Shown here: positions 35,011-47,741 of the stretch, in pieces
How positions within the stretch are numbered: position 1 is the first letter of the stretch
Layout of the letters: the number at the start of each line of letters is the position of its first letter
Assembly: GCA_047967505.1 (NCBI GenBank)
Contig: CM106539.1
Source: Dipteris shenzhenensis
Lineage: Eukaryota > Polypodiophyta > Polypodiopsida > Gleicheniales
Strand: one strand, 5' to 3'
DNA: 64,000 bases
Notes under the pieces: model-generated
Told to the model about the DNA's origin: nothing
Database searches by the model: none
The model's input: only the letters and a program-made list of their open reading frames with translations
Position numbers and translations under genes: made by a program

Positions 35011-35170
35011 TGCAATTGATAATATGGCCCTTGAGGGGTCCTCTCTAAGGGCAAGGGCCATATCGACATGCATTATACAATATCCAGGATGCCACTGGAT
35101 AGAAATGTCATGTCGATATGGCCCTTGCCACTAAAGGAGACCCCTCAAGGGCCATATCATCAATTTCATT
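35011..35170. repeat. Long hairpin (inverted repeat), about 60-bp arms
   Basis: TGATAATATGGCCCTTGAGG (35018 on) faces CCTCAAGGGCCATATCATCA near 35163, and GGGCAAGGGCCATATCGACA near 35050 faces TGTCGATATGGCCCTTGCC near 35109. The loop is about 40 bases. The arms contain nested palindromes around ATATGGCCCTTG. It has no coding capacity; a transcript would form a near-perfect stem-loop. Confidence 0.85.
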
Positions 35171-35199
35171 TTGCTTGGTTGCACAATAGAATACATTTT

Positions 35200-35660
35200 C
35201 CATGGTACACAAATATATAACTCCAAGAGCCAACGTGGTGGTTGTCATAGATCTCCTTCTATTTACAGTGCACTGGTCATCATAGACCTCCTCCTGTAAT
35301 ATGTAAAAATATGTAGTAGAACTATAACTCCAAGAACCAATGTGGTGGTCTCTCCAAGACAACCTTGAATTTAGGGTGAGGACAGGTCGCCAAGTGAGAG
35401 ACTGCACTGAGGCGTCGATGGTTATAATGATAGATTATGTCTCATTATTATGCCAAAAACTGGCATGGTGGTCTCTCCAAGCCAACCTATGATTTGCATG
35501 GGCTGCAGGCAAAGATGCGATAAAGGCTGCACGATGACAGGTGGTCAGGCCAGATACTGTGCTACGGCAGGGTTCATAATGATAGATTGCATCTAATTAT
35601 TATACCAAGAACCAGTGCGATGGTCTCTCCAAGCCAACCTTCAATTTTAATGATCTGCAT
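35200..35660 (+). repeat. Degenerate repeats with a GTGGTGGTCTCTCCAAG core
   Basis: Four units (near 35220, 35328, 35452, 35604) contain CCAA(G/A)A(A/G)CCA(A/G)(T/C)G(T/C)G(G/A)TGGT and most are followed by CTCTCCAAG(C/A)CAACCT. The CCAxxxGGTGGT core resembles the subterminal units of the unclassified element, but the spacing differs. Confidence 0.6.
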
Positions 35661-35699
35661 GGGTGCGGTGCCCAGTGACAAGTGACAAAGCTACAACAA

Positions 35700-37719
35700 A
35701 AGGCTATGCGATGATAACTGGTCAGGCGGCTTAGGCCAGAGACTACCCTACACGAAGCAGTGCATAGATGCATTTGTCAAGCTATGCAGTGTTCAGAACA
35801 AATAGATTGCATCTCAGCCCCCCAATAGGGCCTCGAAAATAGTTTTGTGATTGGCTACACCCAAGCAAACGTTGACCCTAATCCTCTTAAACTCCAAGAA
35901 AGAGGTTAAATTTTACGAAGTTGTAATATCCATCCTCACATTTGACACAAACTTTTTCTTGACTTTATGCTTTTGTATTTCCATTGGATCAAATGGACTA
36001 ATAGTCTTTTCTTTTTATTGCAGTATGGTTTTAGTACAGCTTCATCTATATATACAAAGACATGCATATATTGTCGAGTTATCTTTACTGCATATTACGA
36101 GGAGTGAGTATCAATACTTACTTAGCTTTTCTCTTACATTGTGGAGGATTATGTCAAATAATAATTATTCTTAATTGATAATGCATCTCCCATTGGAGCT
36201 TGGTGACCATGGACATCTTATCCAAGCAATGTTTCTTTGTCAATTCAATAGCATCTATCCATGGCAGTGTATTAGAGTTAGTGTAACCTACCTGTGCAAT
36301 AATTACTCCCATGAGATGCATCATATGCAATGTGCACATTCATTTATGTTATCTATTATGATGTGTAGGTCGGCTCAAAAGTTTGTTGGTGCTATAGATG
36401 CAATTATGCAATTGGAAGGTGTGTTCCTTGCTCAAAATTTCTCATTGTCAACATATACAAACTTGCATCTACATGTATTTATGACATCTATCATTAAAGA
36501 ATTTATTGATAACAGTGTGGAGCATCCAGAGGGAACATTGGTTGCTACACCCATAAGTTGCCCTAGTGTAACCGTTGTATTGGATGAAATGGGTAGCTCG
36601 TTTGATGCCAGGGTTATCATTAGCCAGAGACATCAAGTTTTGACCTTTGGTAGCAAGGAAGTTACAATCCTCTATAAACCTTGAAAAGAGGTTAATGACA
36701 AAGTCATGACGGCCATCCTTATGTTTGATATGAACTTCTCTTGGCAAGCCATCCTCAGGTTTGATATGAACTTCTCTTGGCTGGCCGTCCTCAGGTTTGA
36801 TATGAACTTCTCTTGGATTGATACTTGAATCTTTTGATTCAATCTACTAACATTTGTATATGAACTTCTATTGGGTTGATACTTGAATCTTTTGATTCAA
36901 TCTGCTAACATTTCTTTATTTATTGCTGCAGTACGGTTATATATCACTTTCCTATATTAGTACAGAATCGTGTGTATATGCTTAATTCTCTGCTTTCAGC
37001 TGTACTTAGTGATAGCAAGAAGATGATAGATGATGTTTGTACATTGTTATAACCTTTAGACTTGGATGGCATGCTAGTCGTCTTTATGGCATCTTACGAG
37101 AAGTATCATCCCAACCTTTCTTTTACTCTTTTATTTGTAATATTGTGTCAATTAATACTTAATAATGTGTCAATAAATCTTTTGTTCTTTATTGGTCATG
37201 TAGCTTACATTGGAGCCTGTGACTGGGATCTTGATGACAACCACTATTGGTTTGTCAATTCATTTAGAGGCTTTCATGGCTCGATGTTCAAGTAAGTGTT
37301 CTTTTAACATATCAATTATGAACATGCATCTTCCCATGTGGCCATGGCCACTGTCCACTTACTAAAGGTAATGCCTCCACCATGTGTGGGTATAGTCCTC
37401 CAAATGAAGAACTACAAATTGGATTTACGCAACATCACTTTTGGTCTCAATTTAAAGTAGTCTTCCAACTTACTTATCCATTCCTTTAGCTGATTAGGTA
37501 AATTAAGTTCTCTCTTAAACTTTTGTTAAATGATATTATCCTTATAATCCTTTCCCATTCTTTCTGAACATCAGTATATATAGCCTTCACAAACTGATTG
37601 AAGTACATAACTTCCCTCACTTTAGGGGTCTAATTGGCTATAATTACTACAAAAATTCACTTTTTTATATGTCATGATGGACAGGTCTGCAAACAAGTTA
37701 GTATCTGCTATTAGAAAAA
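35700..37719. other. No supported gene; 41-bp tandem repeat at 36706-36915
   Basis: Several frames of 60 to 170 codons exist (for example 36175-36684) but none shows a domain or splice support. Near 36706-36822 GTTTGATATGAACTTCTCTT repeats three times, followed by a doubled GATACTTGAATCTTTTGATT block. Confidence 0.45.
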
Positions 37720-38400
37720 TCAGGCAGCATCAAGACCAACCAAATTTCTAGACACGTATCGCAGTGGAGTAGAAAGATAGGTATAGCAGTGGGTGGAGGG
37801 TTGCCTACAACTTCATTTGGTTCCTCAATGAAATTTTTGAACAGGCCTCACATGTCTCAATAGAAGCATGTAGAGAGCTCAAGCTACAAGATTTTATGGC
37901 TGACTATTCACGACCTAATTGCTACCATTGGGAAACAACATGATGTCAATGAAGAACCCGAGGTAGAGTCCAATCAATCACCCAAAGAAAAATAAGAGAC
38001 AATTCAGTCTCCAAAAGCATCATAGCCTCAAGCAGCATTGCAAATTCCAAAGGAAGACTAGAATGAGTCTATAGCAAAAGCATTATAGCCTCCACCTGAA
38101 TTAGAGACTGAATGCATTCTTCCTACACAAGAAGTAGAGACTCAATGTGCATCTACAACATCACATCTTGCAAAGGAATAAGAGATTGTGTCTATCCTGA
38201 AATTTTTATAGCTTGCACCAAAAGTACAAACTCAATGTACACAAGAAGAAGAGATTGAGCCTACCTCAAAATTATTACAGATTGCACCAAAAGTAGAAAC
38301 TTAGTGTACACCATCTACACAAGAAGTGGAGACTCAATGTACTCTTAGAGCATCATAGTCTCAAGAGAATTCATCAGACTCTATTCCATTGTAAAGCCTG
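37720..38400 (+). pseudogene. Decayed Gln/Thr/Glu repeat protein of unknown type
   Basis: One frame reads as peptide repeats of the kind EVETQC and PKVETQC separated by Ser/Pro/Thr-rich spacers, but TAA or TAG replaces the residue at about ten positions. Many stops sit where CAA or CAG (Gln) would complete the pattern. Upstream, ASHVSIEACRELKLQDFMAD (near 37860) is in a readable frame. I do not recognise the protein. The pattern suggests a once-coding sequence eroded by C-to-T change. Confidence 0.35.
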
Positions 38401-40780
38401 TAGATGACCTAAGAAACATGAGTCCTTGAATATGTTTACCTTGTTTGTGTTGACTAATTTAAACTTATGTTAATTGTTACAATACATGAGGATATGTACT
38501 TATGATATTTATTCCATTTGTATTATTATTTGATTATATGTGAATACATAAGGGGCATTTACTCATGGATACATAAGGGACATTTATCATGGATAAACTT
38601 GATGAGAATTTGCAACTCAAAACAATAAGATTGCTCAAACTATGCTACAGCGTCAAAGTTTATAACATTATAGAGTCATATGAGCCACACTGATGAGAAT
38701 TTGCTACTCAAAAACAAATTGTATTAGCAATTCTAATATGATTTGCACAACACTTGTTGTAGAGAATACAAAATAAGATTACCAATTATTGTGGGCCACA
38801 CAGGCTAAGACTACACTAGAAGATCTCATCATTAGTCTCTCTTATTTGCTAAGCAACCCAATCTTCCACTGCCTCCATGGTGTCTATATCCTCAACATAA
38901 TTACAATGAAGGAAGAAATTGAAGTAGTCACAGCTCAATCATAGATTATTTCTTGATAATTTCTTTGTGAGGCCCTTATTGTTTCTTCAACATCTGCATC
39001 AAATCACCCATACCGAGTGCTATGATAATGAAGGTTCCTTAAGAAGTCTAATAGATCTTGTCATGCTTTTATAATATTCCGTAAAAGTCTTTCGCTCTCT
39101 ACTATCTTCAGAGCCTCCTCCCTCTTTGCGCACCTCTGTGCATCAAATTCCTCTCTCTCAATCTGTGTAAATGGAGAGCCTTGTTGAATTCTGGTCTCTC
39201 CTTGCTCCTTGGTCAGCAATTCATTCTTTGAGACTATTAATTCCCGACTCCAGGTCTTTGATGATGGAAGAAGAAAGTGCTTGCATAAAGACTAGGATGG
39301 AAGTAAGAAGAGAGTGTTTGTGGAAGGACTAGGATGCTCCTAGGATGGAAGAATACAAGTTCAGTAACACAGTGTCAAGGGTGAGGATTGAAGAAAATAA
39401 ATAGGGCAAGAATAATAGAGGTGTGTTTGCTATGATAAGGATGGGTGAGCACCATATTGTGTTTTCATAGATGAGTATGGGTGAACGATCCAACTGACAC
39501 TTTAACCGATAGTGTATTTATTTATTTTATTATTTTGCTTTTTTTTTTGTATCCCTTTCATTGTTTTATAGTTTTGCATAGGTAAGAGGTCATAGCTATG
39601 TTGCTAATATTAGTATAGCATCTGTTGTTGGGATTTTGTCTTTGGACCGTTCTTTGCAAAAGGAAGTTGAGGAGGGTGGTGCCAATCGGAGCTCCAACAA
39701 AGATTATTGTGCTCGGTGGTCCATGGAGTTTTGATGCATGGTATCTTATCAAGGTTTATGAGGTATTTGTGGCAATAGAGGAGTTGTATTTGAGGGTCTC
39801 CAATGATATGGATTATTTTGCAAGTGTGCAAGTAGAAGGTCAATAATAATTTTTATCCTCTAGCGATAGTCATGTATTTGTTCAAGTCATTTAATAGGAT
39901 TCTTAGGGTTTTAGGTCTTTCATATTGCGTCGGTTGGTGTTTTTAAATTCTAGTTCCATATTTTTTAAAATCCTTTGTTTGGCAAGACCGAATCCTCTCT
40001 TACTAGTTTGATGAGTTGGTCTGTGCATGTTGATGGGTTGAAATCTATGAAGAAGATTAAGGCCATTGTTGTTCTCAAGGATGAGATGGTGCTGCTTAGT
40101 CACGTGGATTTCTACATATTTCATACTTAGGATCTTTAGAAAAACTTTTGTATTTTATCTACTTCCTCAATTTGTTGTGAGGAGTATGACTACGCTGTAT
40201 GGAATACAATGAGCACAATTCATTCATGGACATGATTACTTTAGGTCTACAACCTATTGAAAATCCATGATCTATGGTGTATTTTTGTGTTTTCTATCTG
40301 TTTGTCTTCTAGTGTTTTGTTTTATTTGTGAGGTTTTTTCTAGAGCTTTGAGTGCCATTTTTTGCTTATGTAGGTTTTCCATCGGCCTATAACCTCAACT
40401 ATGTTCATGTAAAAATGTTGAAGGGGTTGACAGAATTGGTGGTAGTACAAAGGGGATGTTTATAAATAAGTGTTTGAGGTTTAGCTATTTGGCTTTTGCT
40501 AGGGTTCTTCCAGAGGTTGCGATGAACTTCTTTGGTCATCAATGTGTTTCTTTCATTTGAAAAGTATAATGCTATTGAGGATGTTCACATGAATGCATGT
40601 GATAGTTTGATTGAAGGTTGTATGATGGATCTGGTAAGAGTAGTAGTTTTGGGAGACTATATGGTTGAGTATGCACATGTTGTTGATGGTATCTCTTTGG
40701 TTATTCTCTTGACAATCAGGTATCTGTTGCCATTACATTAGCTCTTAGTTTTGTTAGTAGTGTTTGTTGCAATCAGGTAG
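38401..40780. other. No supported gene
   Basis: AT-rich sequence. Frames at 39610-39843 (-) and 39903-40124 (-) lack recognisable motifs; some wording is reminiscent of retroelement debris but not enough to assign. Confidence 0.45.
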
Positions 40781-40796
40781 AGGAGTCTTATGCATA

Positions 40797-41357
40797 AGCA
40801 TAAGCACAAGCATAAGAGAAGGAGACATATGCTCATGCTTATGCTTATGCATGAGCATAAGAGCATGAGCATGAAAGAGGGAAAAGAGTGAGGGAAAGAG
40901 GAGAAGAGAGAAGAAGAGGGAAAGGAAAGAGAGATTGGAAAAGGGGAAAGAGGGAAAGAAAGAGAGAAGAAGAGGGAAAGGAAAGAGGGAAAAAGAGACA
41001 TATGCTCATGCTTATGCATGAGCATATGTCTCCTTCTCTTATGCTCATGCATAAGCATAAGCATGAGCATATGTCTCCTTCTCTTATGCTTATGCATATG
41101 CATAAGAGAAGGAGACATATGCTCATGCTTATGCTTATGCATGAGCATAAGAGCATGAGCATAAAAGAGGGAAAAGAGTGGGGGAAAGAGGAGAAGAGAG
41201 AAGAAGAGGGAAAGGAAAGAGAGATTGAAAGATTGAAGGAGAAGGAGAAGGAAAGGAGGGAAAGAAGAGGAGAGAAGAGGGAAAGAAGAGGGAAGAGAGG
41301 GAAAGAGAGGGTTCCTACGCCCATCACTGCAGCTAGTGCTTAAGGCGCTAGCTGCAG
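40797..41357. repeat. Purine-rich minisatellite with palindromic CATATGCTCATGC units
   Basis: A block of about 125 bases (GAAGGAGACATATGCTCATG through AAGAGGGAAAGGAAAGAGA) occurs twice about 300 bases apart. Between them are near-perfect palindromes, for example 40995-41032 (GAGACATATGCTCATG and its inverse). GA-rich runs fill the rest. A 13-bp-arm hairpin (CTGCAGCTAGTGC/GCGCTAGCTGCAG) closes the block near 41327-41357. The long His/Met or Leu/Ser frames on both strands are by-products. Confidence 0.85.
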
Positions 41358-41987
41358 GCCAATGCAAATAATAAAAATAACAAATGGAAAAAAGAGGAAG
41401 CACTTACTTGGAATAGTATGTCCCGCTCAGTGTTTTGTGGATTGGCCCTACAAAAGAGAGGAAACATACCATTTTTCAAATAAGATGTTAGAGGAAGGAG
41501 GAGATTACAAAAGCAACTTCTCAAAGAGATTGGATTGAGGAGACAAGGAGAAAGAGAAGGAAGAGAAATACAAAAAAGACTAGAAGAGGTGAGTCTTCTT
41601 TCTTTCTTGAAATCTCATTTTTTGTTTCAATCCTTTGAAATTAAGCATGAAAACTAGTACACAGCTTTAGCAATACAAGGACAAGCACTCACAAAATGAA
41701 ATCTCACAAAAAACCTACCTACATTGTTCAAAAAAACTCACCTTCTTGAAAAACTTCCTTTCAAGAAACCAAAGAGGGAGAAGGGTAGAGAGGGAGCACA
41801 AGTGCTAGGAGAGGGGTGAGGAGTGGAGAATAGAGTGGGAGGTCGACGAAAATAGGTGGGAGGAGAGATTGCTTTGCTTACAATAGAGATTAGAGAGTGC
41901 TAAAGAAAGCGTCGCACATCGCGTCGGGTTTCAATTTTAACCCACAGCGTCGCTATATAGCGACGCTCTTCTGTCGCTATATAGCAA

Positions 41988-42024
41988 TGTTTTTTAGAGT
42001 GCTCTCAACAGAAGCAAGAACGGA

Positions 42025-42065
<41 letters not shown>

Positions 42066-42611
42066 CCACACAAGTTTTGGTGGGTGCAGAACCACCCTAA
42101 TCTTCTTTTTCATTCATTTATATATGTGTTTGAGTATTGTACATAACCGGGGTAAAGGCACAGTGACCTTTAACCCCCACAACCTCCCACTTAAAGGACA
42201 ATGTGCCTTTAAGGAGAACAACCAGTGAGCATACTATCCAATGCCCATCAATACATGACAATACTCAAACCGCTAACTAGGTAGACTCTTCATCAGCATA
42301 TCTGCAGGGTTATCATCTGTATGAACCTTGACAAGCTCTATGCGCTTGTCCTCAAGTACCTCCCTGATGAAATGGTACCTGACCTCAATGTGTTTGGTCT
42401 TTGCATGAAAGACCGGATTCCGTGCTAGCTGAATAGCACTCATGGAATCACTATGCAATGTCGGTACACCTGTATAAATCCCCAAATCTCCCACTAGCTG
42501 ATCAAGCCATATAGCCTCCTTGCAACCCTCTGTGGCTGCAACATACTCAGCCTCTGTGGTAGACAAAGCAACGCAAGACACTTTATGTTTAAAGTTAAAA
42601 AAGAAGCTCAT
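41988..42611 (-). mobile_element. Nested Ty1/copia 3' fragment (RNase H end and LTR)
   Basis: On the minus strand 42590-42273 encodes a good copia RNase H: CVALSTTEAEYVAATEGCKE, a DSMSAIQLARNPVFHAKTKH block, then IEVRYHFIREV and DNPADMLMKSLP. After the stop, AAGTGGGAGGT acts as polypurine tract and TGTGGGGGTTAAAGG starts a short LTR at about 42181 running down to a possible CA end near 41988. A (GA)n run lies inside the LTR. It splits the left end of the CACTA element from its gene, so it inserted later. Confidence 0.75.
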
Positions 42612-42673
42612 AGATGCTATTTTATAACTGTTAATATATTTCCTTGCAACTTATGTTGTGATTTTATGTGTAG

Positions 42674-45600
42674 ATGGAAGGGACGAGTGGAAGCTCGTCC
42701 GATGATGCGCCAATGCCTGGAAGCACAAAATGGCTTACGGAGAGGTCATACTATCATTGCACTCATTGCAAGCGAGAAGTACGACATCAACATCATATTA
42801 TCATGTGCCACTTGCAGATGTATGGGGAGGAGCCCGAACCAGTACCCACCATTGGTGTTACACGTGTTGATGGATTATCGGTAAGTCAAAGCTATTTAAG
42901 TTCACAGTTAATATTGGATACTAGGAAATACAAGATCTTATATTTACACGAAATCTTAAAACAGGATGAGGAGGCTGATGAGGCTACGCATATACCTTCA
43001 CACTTTGAGCAAGACTATAGTCTCTTGGATGATGACGAGGGTATGGTCGACATAATGGATTCTATTTTTAGGGGCACTACATCCCATGTACACATGATGT
43101 CAGAGTCTGAGGTCAAAATGCGAGAGTTGCAATCAACACAATTGTGCAAGGGTGCTAGGATGTCTAAACTACGTGCTTGTCTCTCAATCTTGAATCTGCA
43201 AGTAAAGTATGGGTGGTCGGATACAAGTGTCTTGGCCTTAATGAGGTTAGCTCTTGCATTAATTTGACTCATTATTTGGATATTGTTTGTTTTGAGAAGC
43301 ATCATGTATGGATTATTGTACCGAATCATCATTGTTCAAAGCCTATGTATGTTTGAATTGTGATAGGTTGCTCAGAAGATGTTGCCTGCACCAAATACCA
43401 TGCCCGCATCAAGAGATGAAGCAAAAAAGATGCTAACAACGGTGGGTATGGATTATGATACCATCCATGCTTGCCGTAATGATTGTATTCTCTTTCATCG
43501 TGAGCATGGAGATTTGGCTAGTTGTTCGAAGTGTGAGGAACAACGATATAGAGATGACTTGCAGGGTGAGCGGATACCAGTAAAGGTCTTGAGACACTTT
43601 CCCATCATTGCAAGAATATAGCACATGTTTTGATGCAAATCCATAGCGGAGTTGATGACATGGCATGCATCTCATCGGTCCACTGATGACACATTGAGGA
43701 TTCCCGCAGATTGTGTAGCTTGGAAGCACATAGACAATCAGTGGCCGAACTTTGCGAGGGAGTCACGCAACTTACATCTTGGGCTCACCATGGATAGTGT
43801 GAATCCTTTCGGATTACGCTCGACATCTTGGTCGACATGGCCCATAGTCATGGTGAATTACAATATCCCACCATGGCTAACAATAAAAAAGGGACACCTC
43901 ATGCTTGCACTACTTGTGCCAGGGAAGTACAAGGTAAAAATATGGACGTGTACATGGCACCTTTGATAGAGGAGTTATAGATATTATGGAGAGGAGTGCG
44001 AGTCTTTGATATTTCCAGAGCTCCTAGACATACCAATGATATTTTGGTCAGGGGTATCTTGATGTGGACCATGCATGACTATCCAGGATATGGAGAGTGC
44101 ACAGGTACGTGGTTGTGTCTCTACAAGTATAATATAGGATTATGCTTTTATGACTCTTTCGCATGCATGTCTTATACTAACACATTCATGCACGCTTGCA
44201 GGACTTGTTACAAGTGGGTACCATGCTTGTCCTGTTTGTGGACCGGGTTTGAAATCGCTTGCATGATACTCCAAACATATGAGGAAAAATGTTTATGAAG
44301 GTCATGCTCAATACCTTCTGCTCGACCATCTCACACGTGGAGGTCAACTTTATCCACCACCATCATATTTGAAGGCAAGTGACTGGATTCAAGCTTGGAG
44401 GGCGAATGGAGAGGAATGTCCTCCTGGTATGAAGAGGCTATCGATCTTTCACGAGCTTCCTTATTGGGGTCATTTACAAATCAATTATCTCTTGGATCCC
44501 ATGCATATCTTCAAGAATGTGGGGGCTACTATTTGGGCACACTTGGTTGGTTCCAAAGACTCGAGAAGAGTGCGAGAAGACTTGCGTGCTATGAATAGGA
44601 TGTCTCATTTGTGGCCCCAAGTGCATGCTTCGGGAAAAGTTATCCTCCCGAAAGCAACGTGGATCCTCTCTACGAGGGAGGAGGCAGCGGTCAAGGTGGA
44701 CATTGCCTCTTTTCAAACACCGACAGGGTACATGCGTTGCTTGAAAGGAGCATTTTCAAAGGACAATAAGCTTAGTGGGCTCAAGTCCCATGATTGGCAC
44801 AACGTCTTATAGGTATTCTAAGCTGTAGGATTAGTGTACCGATAATCGTGATGCATTAGCATAATTATGATTATGTTATATTGTTGACATGAATTCTTTG
44901 TTGCTTTGATAGTTCATCCTCCCAATTACAATAAAAGGGTGCTTACAAGAAGATGTTAGAAATACTATATTCAAGATCTATGGTATTGTGAGGTATGCTT
45001 ACTATCAAATCGCATTGATTGCATTTTCTCCAATTTAAGCTGATTAATCTGTAGAGTGATTATGAAAATATCTTACATGGACATGTGAAATAGGTGGATA
45101 TCTCAAAAAGAGATCTCTATATCTAGCATCAAGAAGGCTAGGGTGGAATTCATCGAAGCCATATGCTTGCTTGAGAAGCACTTTCCCTCGAGCATTATGA
45201 CAACTCAAGTCCACTTGCTTGTGCACATAGTTTGATGAGGTGGCTATTGCAGGTACAGTTCATAGTCGATGGATGTTTTTTCTTGAGCGGTTTATGAAAA
45301 CTTTGAAGGGATTTGTAAGACAAAGAGCAAGACCAGAAGTAAGCATGGCAGAGGGATGGCTTGTGCAATAGTCATTAGTATATATCACGGAGTTTCTTGC
45401 ATCCACAGATCCCGATATGCCGCAAGCTTGGCATAACAAGGATGATGATCGCATCATTGGCGAGGTTCCCCAAGGAAAAGGGATTGAAAGAAAAATGAGC
45501 AAAGAGCAAATGGAGAAATTCAATAAGTTTTGTATCCACAATAGCCTAAGATGCAGAAGTAGATTGAGAGATATGAAGTGGCCAAAGCAGAAAGAATAAA

Positions 45601-47112
45601 TGCAAGGACGAGATTCAGAGTAATGTATAGGCGATCACAACCATATCCATGGGATCTGGCTCTTCTCCCCACTCACATGTCACTTGATTGGCTACAACTG
45701 GTCTACGTAAAGCCGAACATGATGGAGAGACAATAAACGAGTGCGAGCGAGAGTTATCATCTGGATGTATGATGCATGTAAGTTTCTTACCTCTTGATGT
45801 AATTAAGTAATGATTTGTGGCAATATACGCTATAAAATAGATGCATCTTCATTGTTTTAATGATGCTCTTTTACAGTACAAAAAGTACAGTGCATTATGG
45901 TCATATGACGACATTTTCACGTGGAATGCATCGATTCAAAGAGAGTCACGTATGATTGTGGAGTCATGGCTAACTTCACACAAGATAGCCGAGCAAGTAT
46001 TTTGGATACCAATCTTCTCTCCTCACAGTTAGATTATTGTGGAACCATATGCGAAATCTTTTACAGTACAAAAAGTACAGTGCATTATGGTCATATGGAC
46101 GACATTTTCACGTGGAATGCATCGATTCAAAGAGAGTCACATATGATTGTGGAGCCATGGCTAACTTCACACAAGATAGCCAAGCAAGTACTTCAGATAC
46201 CAATCTTCTCTCCTCATAGTTAGATTATTGTGGAACCATATGCGAAATCTATGAATTTGATCAGACGATTTAGTATTTTCATTCTTGATGTAAAATGGTT
46301 TAGAACTATTTACAACGGTCCCCATGTGACAGTAAGAAAAGATAGTAGCAATTTCTTTGCAATAGACTCCACCAAACATTAGACCGATGAAAGTGATACT
46401 TTTGTTCTTCCCGAGCACTGTGAGTAGGTGCATACTAATGATTTAATTAATCGAAGCTTTCATTTTTAAAGATCCATTGATACATGTACTTGAGCATAAT
46501 TTCATATATATAATTGACGACATCTGGCACCCATCTTCAATATAGGTGGTTTTTCATCCGGATCGTTCTGATCCAAGATGGTGGTGGTAACATGATGTAT
46601 AGAGTCTGACACTCGAAAAAGCGTAGCCATTCATATTGATTTTTCAACATCAGTCAGTTCGGACCTCAAACAGGTTCTCAGAGGGGATCTGGCAGAAATG
46701 GATTTTCAGAATTCCTTGAGGGGGGGTACATGATCCAAGTTGCACCACGAAGTAAGCAAATTTTTGAAGATAGAGATGTGGATATGGAGATGCCACTACC
46801 AATGCTGGATCCAATCGATCCCCATGAATCTAGCGAAGAAGATAAAGATCACAATATGAGCCAAGAGGAAGATGCGCATAATGACATCGCACGGGAGGAA
46901 GATGGAGATCACGATATTGAGAAAGAAGACAATGATCATCAAGAATCACCACACTTTATTGAAGAAGATGATCAAGTACTTTTAGGTGAACGTACAATGC
47001 TAGAGTACGATGATGATATAGGAGATCAACTCGGTATAGAGTTGGAGATAGACTTGTTTGGTGCCTTAGACTTGGCTCAAGATGAAATAGTTGATGTAAA
47101 TCCTGTTTATTA
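42674..47112 (+). pseudogene. CACTA transposase (tnp2, DUF4218, DUF4216), multi-exon, decayed
   Basis: Starting at ATG 42674 (MEGTSGSSSDD), blocks appear in the usual order. The tnp2 core has IMELMTWHASHRSTDD-like text near 43650, AWKHIDNQWPNFARESRNLH, LGLTMDSVNPFGL and STWPIVMVNYNIPPWL. A GT-AG intron at 44105-44201 joins GECT to GLVTSGYHACPVCG. INYLLDPMHIFKNV and SHDWHNVL follow (44480-44812). DUF4218 pieces are at 44915-45580 (RWMFFLERFMKTLKGFVR in shifted frame; PDMPQAWHNKDDDRIIG). A DUF4216-like RWWW block is at 46560 and an acidic tail at 46730-47112. Stops (for example TAG in WLVQ*SLVY), a tandem duplication at 45871-46250 and small frameshifts make it inactive. It would cut and paste the element by recognising the termini. 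Confidence 0.75.
45871..46250 (+). repeat. Tandem duplication, period about 190 bp, inside the CACTA gene
   Basis: TTTTACAGTACAAAAAGTAC to GGAACCATATGCGAAATC is present twice with a few substitutions. It duplicates an exon-like stretch encoding DDIFTWNASIQRES and disrupts the reading frame of the transposase. Confidence 0.9.
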
Positions 47113-47736
47113 ATTTTTTTCATCTCAAACTTGGACATAAATATATGAGCTTCAAAGGCTTGATGTACATGCTCTCATATTTTTATTCTCTCAAAAGATC
47201 AAACATGTATGAAAATTTAAAAAATTTTGTCATTGGAAAAAACTAACTTTTAAGGCCTATATGAGTAAAAAACCTCTCTGAAAAATGTCGCTATAAAATA
47301 GTATCTCAGTGTTGCTATATAGCAACACTTAAAAGTTGCTATATAGCAACATTTTTAATAGTCACTATATAGCGACGTTTGCCTAAAGTCGCTATATAGC
47401 GACGCTTTACGAGATGCACTTTTCATACCAACGATTAGTGCCCTACGTGCGCTAAACGTTGGTACCTAAATGTCGCAATAGGATCCGTGTGTAGTAGTGA
47501 TGATCAAGAAGGTGGAGAGCAACAATGTGGCAACATGACACTGAAATGCACAAAAGTAAATTATATGCTATAGTTGTATAAAGTAACTACTAAAGGAATT
47601 ATCACGGCTTTCTTATTAAACAAAAGCCATGCTTATGGGCACTTATGCTGTCTTGTTTGTTAATACAATTTTGGATTTTTGCCGGCAGGAAAAAAGTAAT
47701 GGCATAGGTTACTACAGTTTGTTTCCCAAGTGTGAC

Positions 47737-47741
<5 letters not shown>

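Larger units (their letters stand above)
41895..47499 (+). mobile_element. CACTA (En/Spm-type) transposon, degenerate, with nested copia fragment
   Basis: The right end is GTGTGTAGTAGTG (47487-47499), whose complement begins CACTACTACACAC as in CACTA termini. Inside both ends are subterminal palindromes: GTCGCTATATAGCGAC and GTTGCTATATAGCAAC (about 41950-41990 and 47285-47405). The body encodes a tnp2-type transposase. The left terminal CACTA is not visible near 41895, so that end is truncated or rearranged. A copia fragment is nested at 41988-42611. Confidence 0.75.

Noticed and set aside
36175-36684. 169-codon open frame
   Set aside because: No recognisable domain, mirrored by an equally long minus-strand frame, and no splice or promoter support.
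40738-41403. 221-codon minus-strand frame and its 151-codon plus-strand mirror
   Set aside because: Both follow the palindromic minisatellite; the peptide is only Ser/Leu/Phe and His/Met repeats.
42585-42884. Alternative frame overlapping the start of the CACTA transposase
   Set aside because: Shadow of the 42674 frame, which shows the conserved tnp2 N-terminal text.
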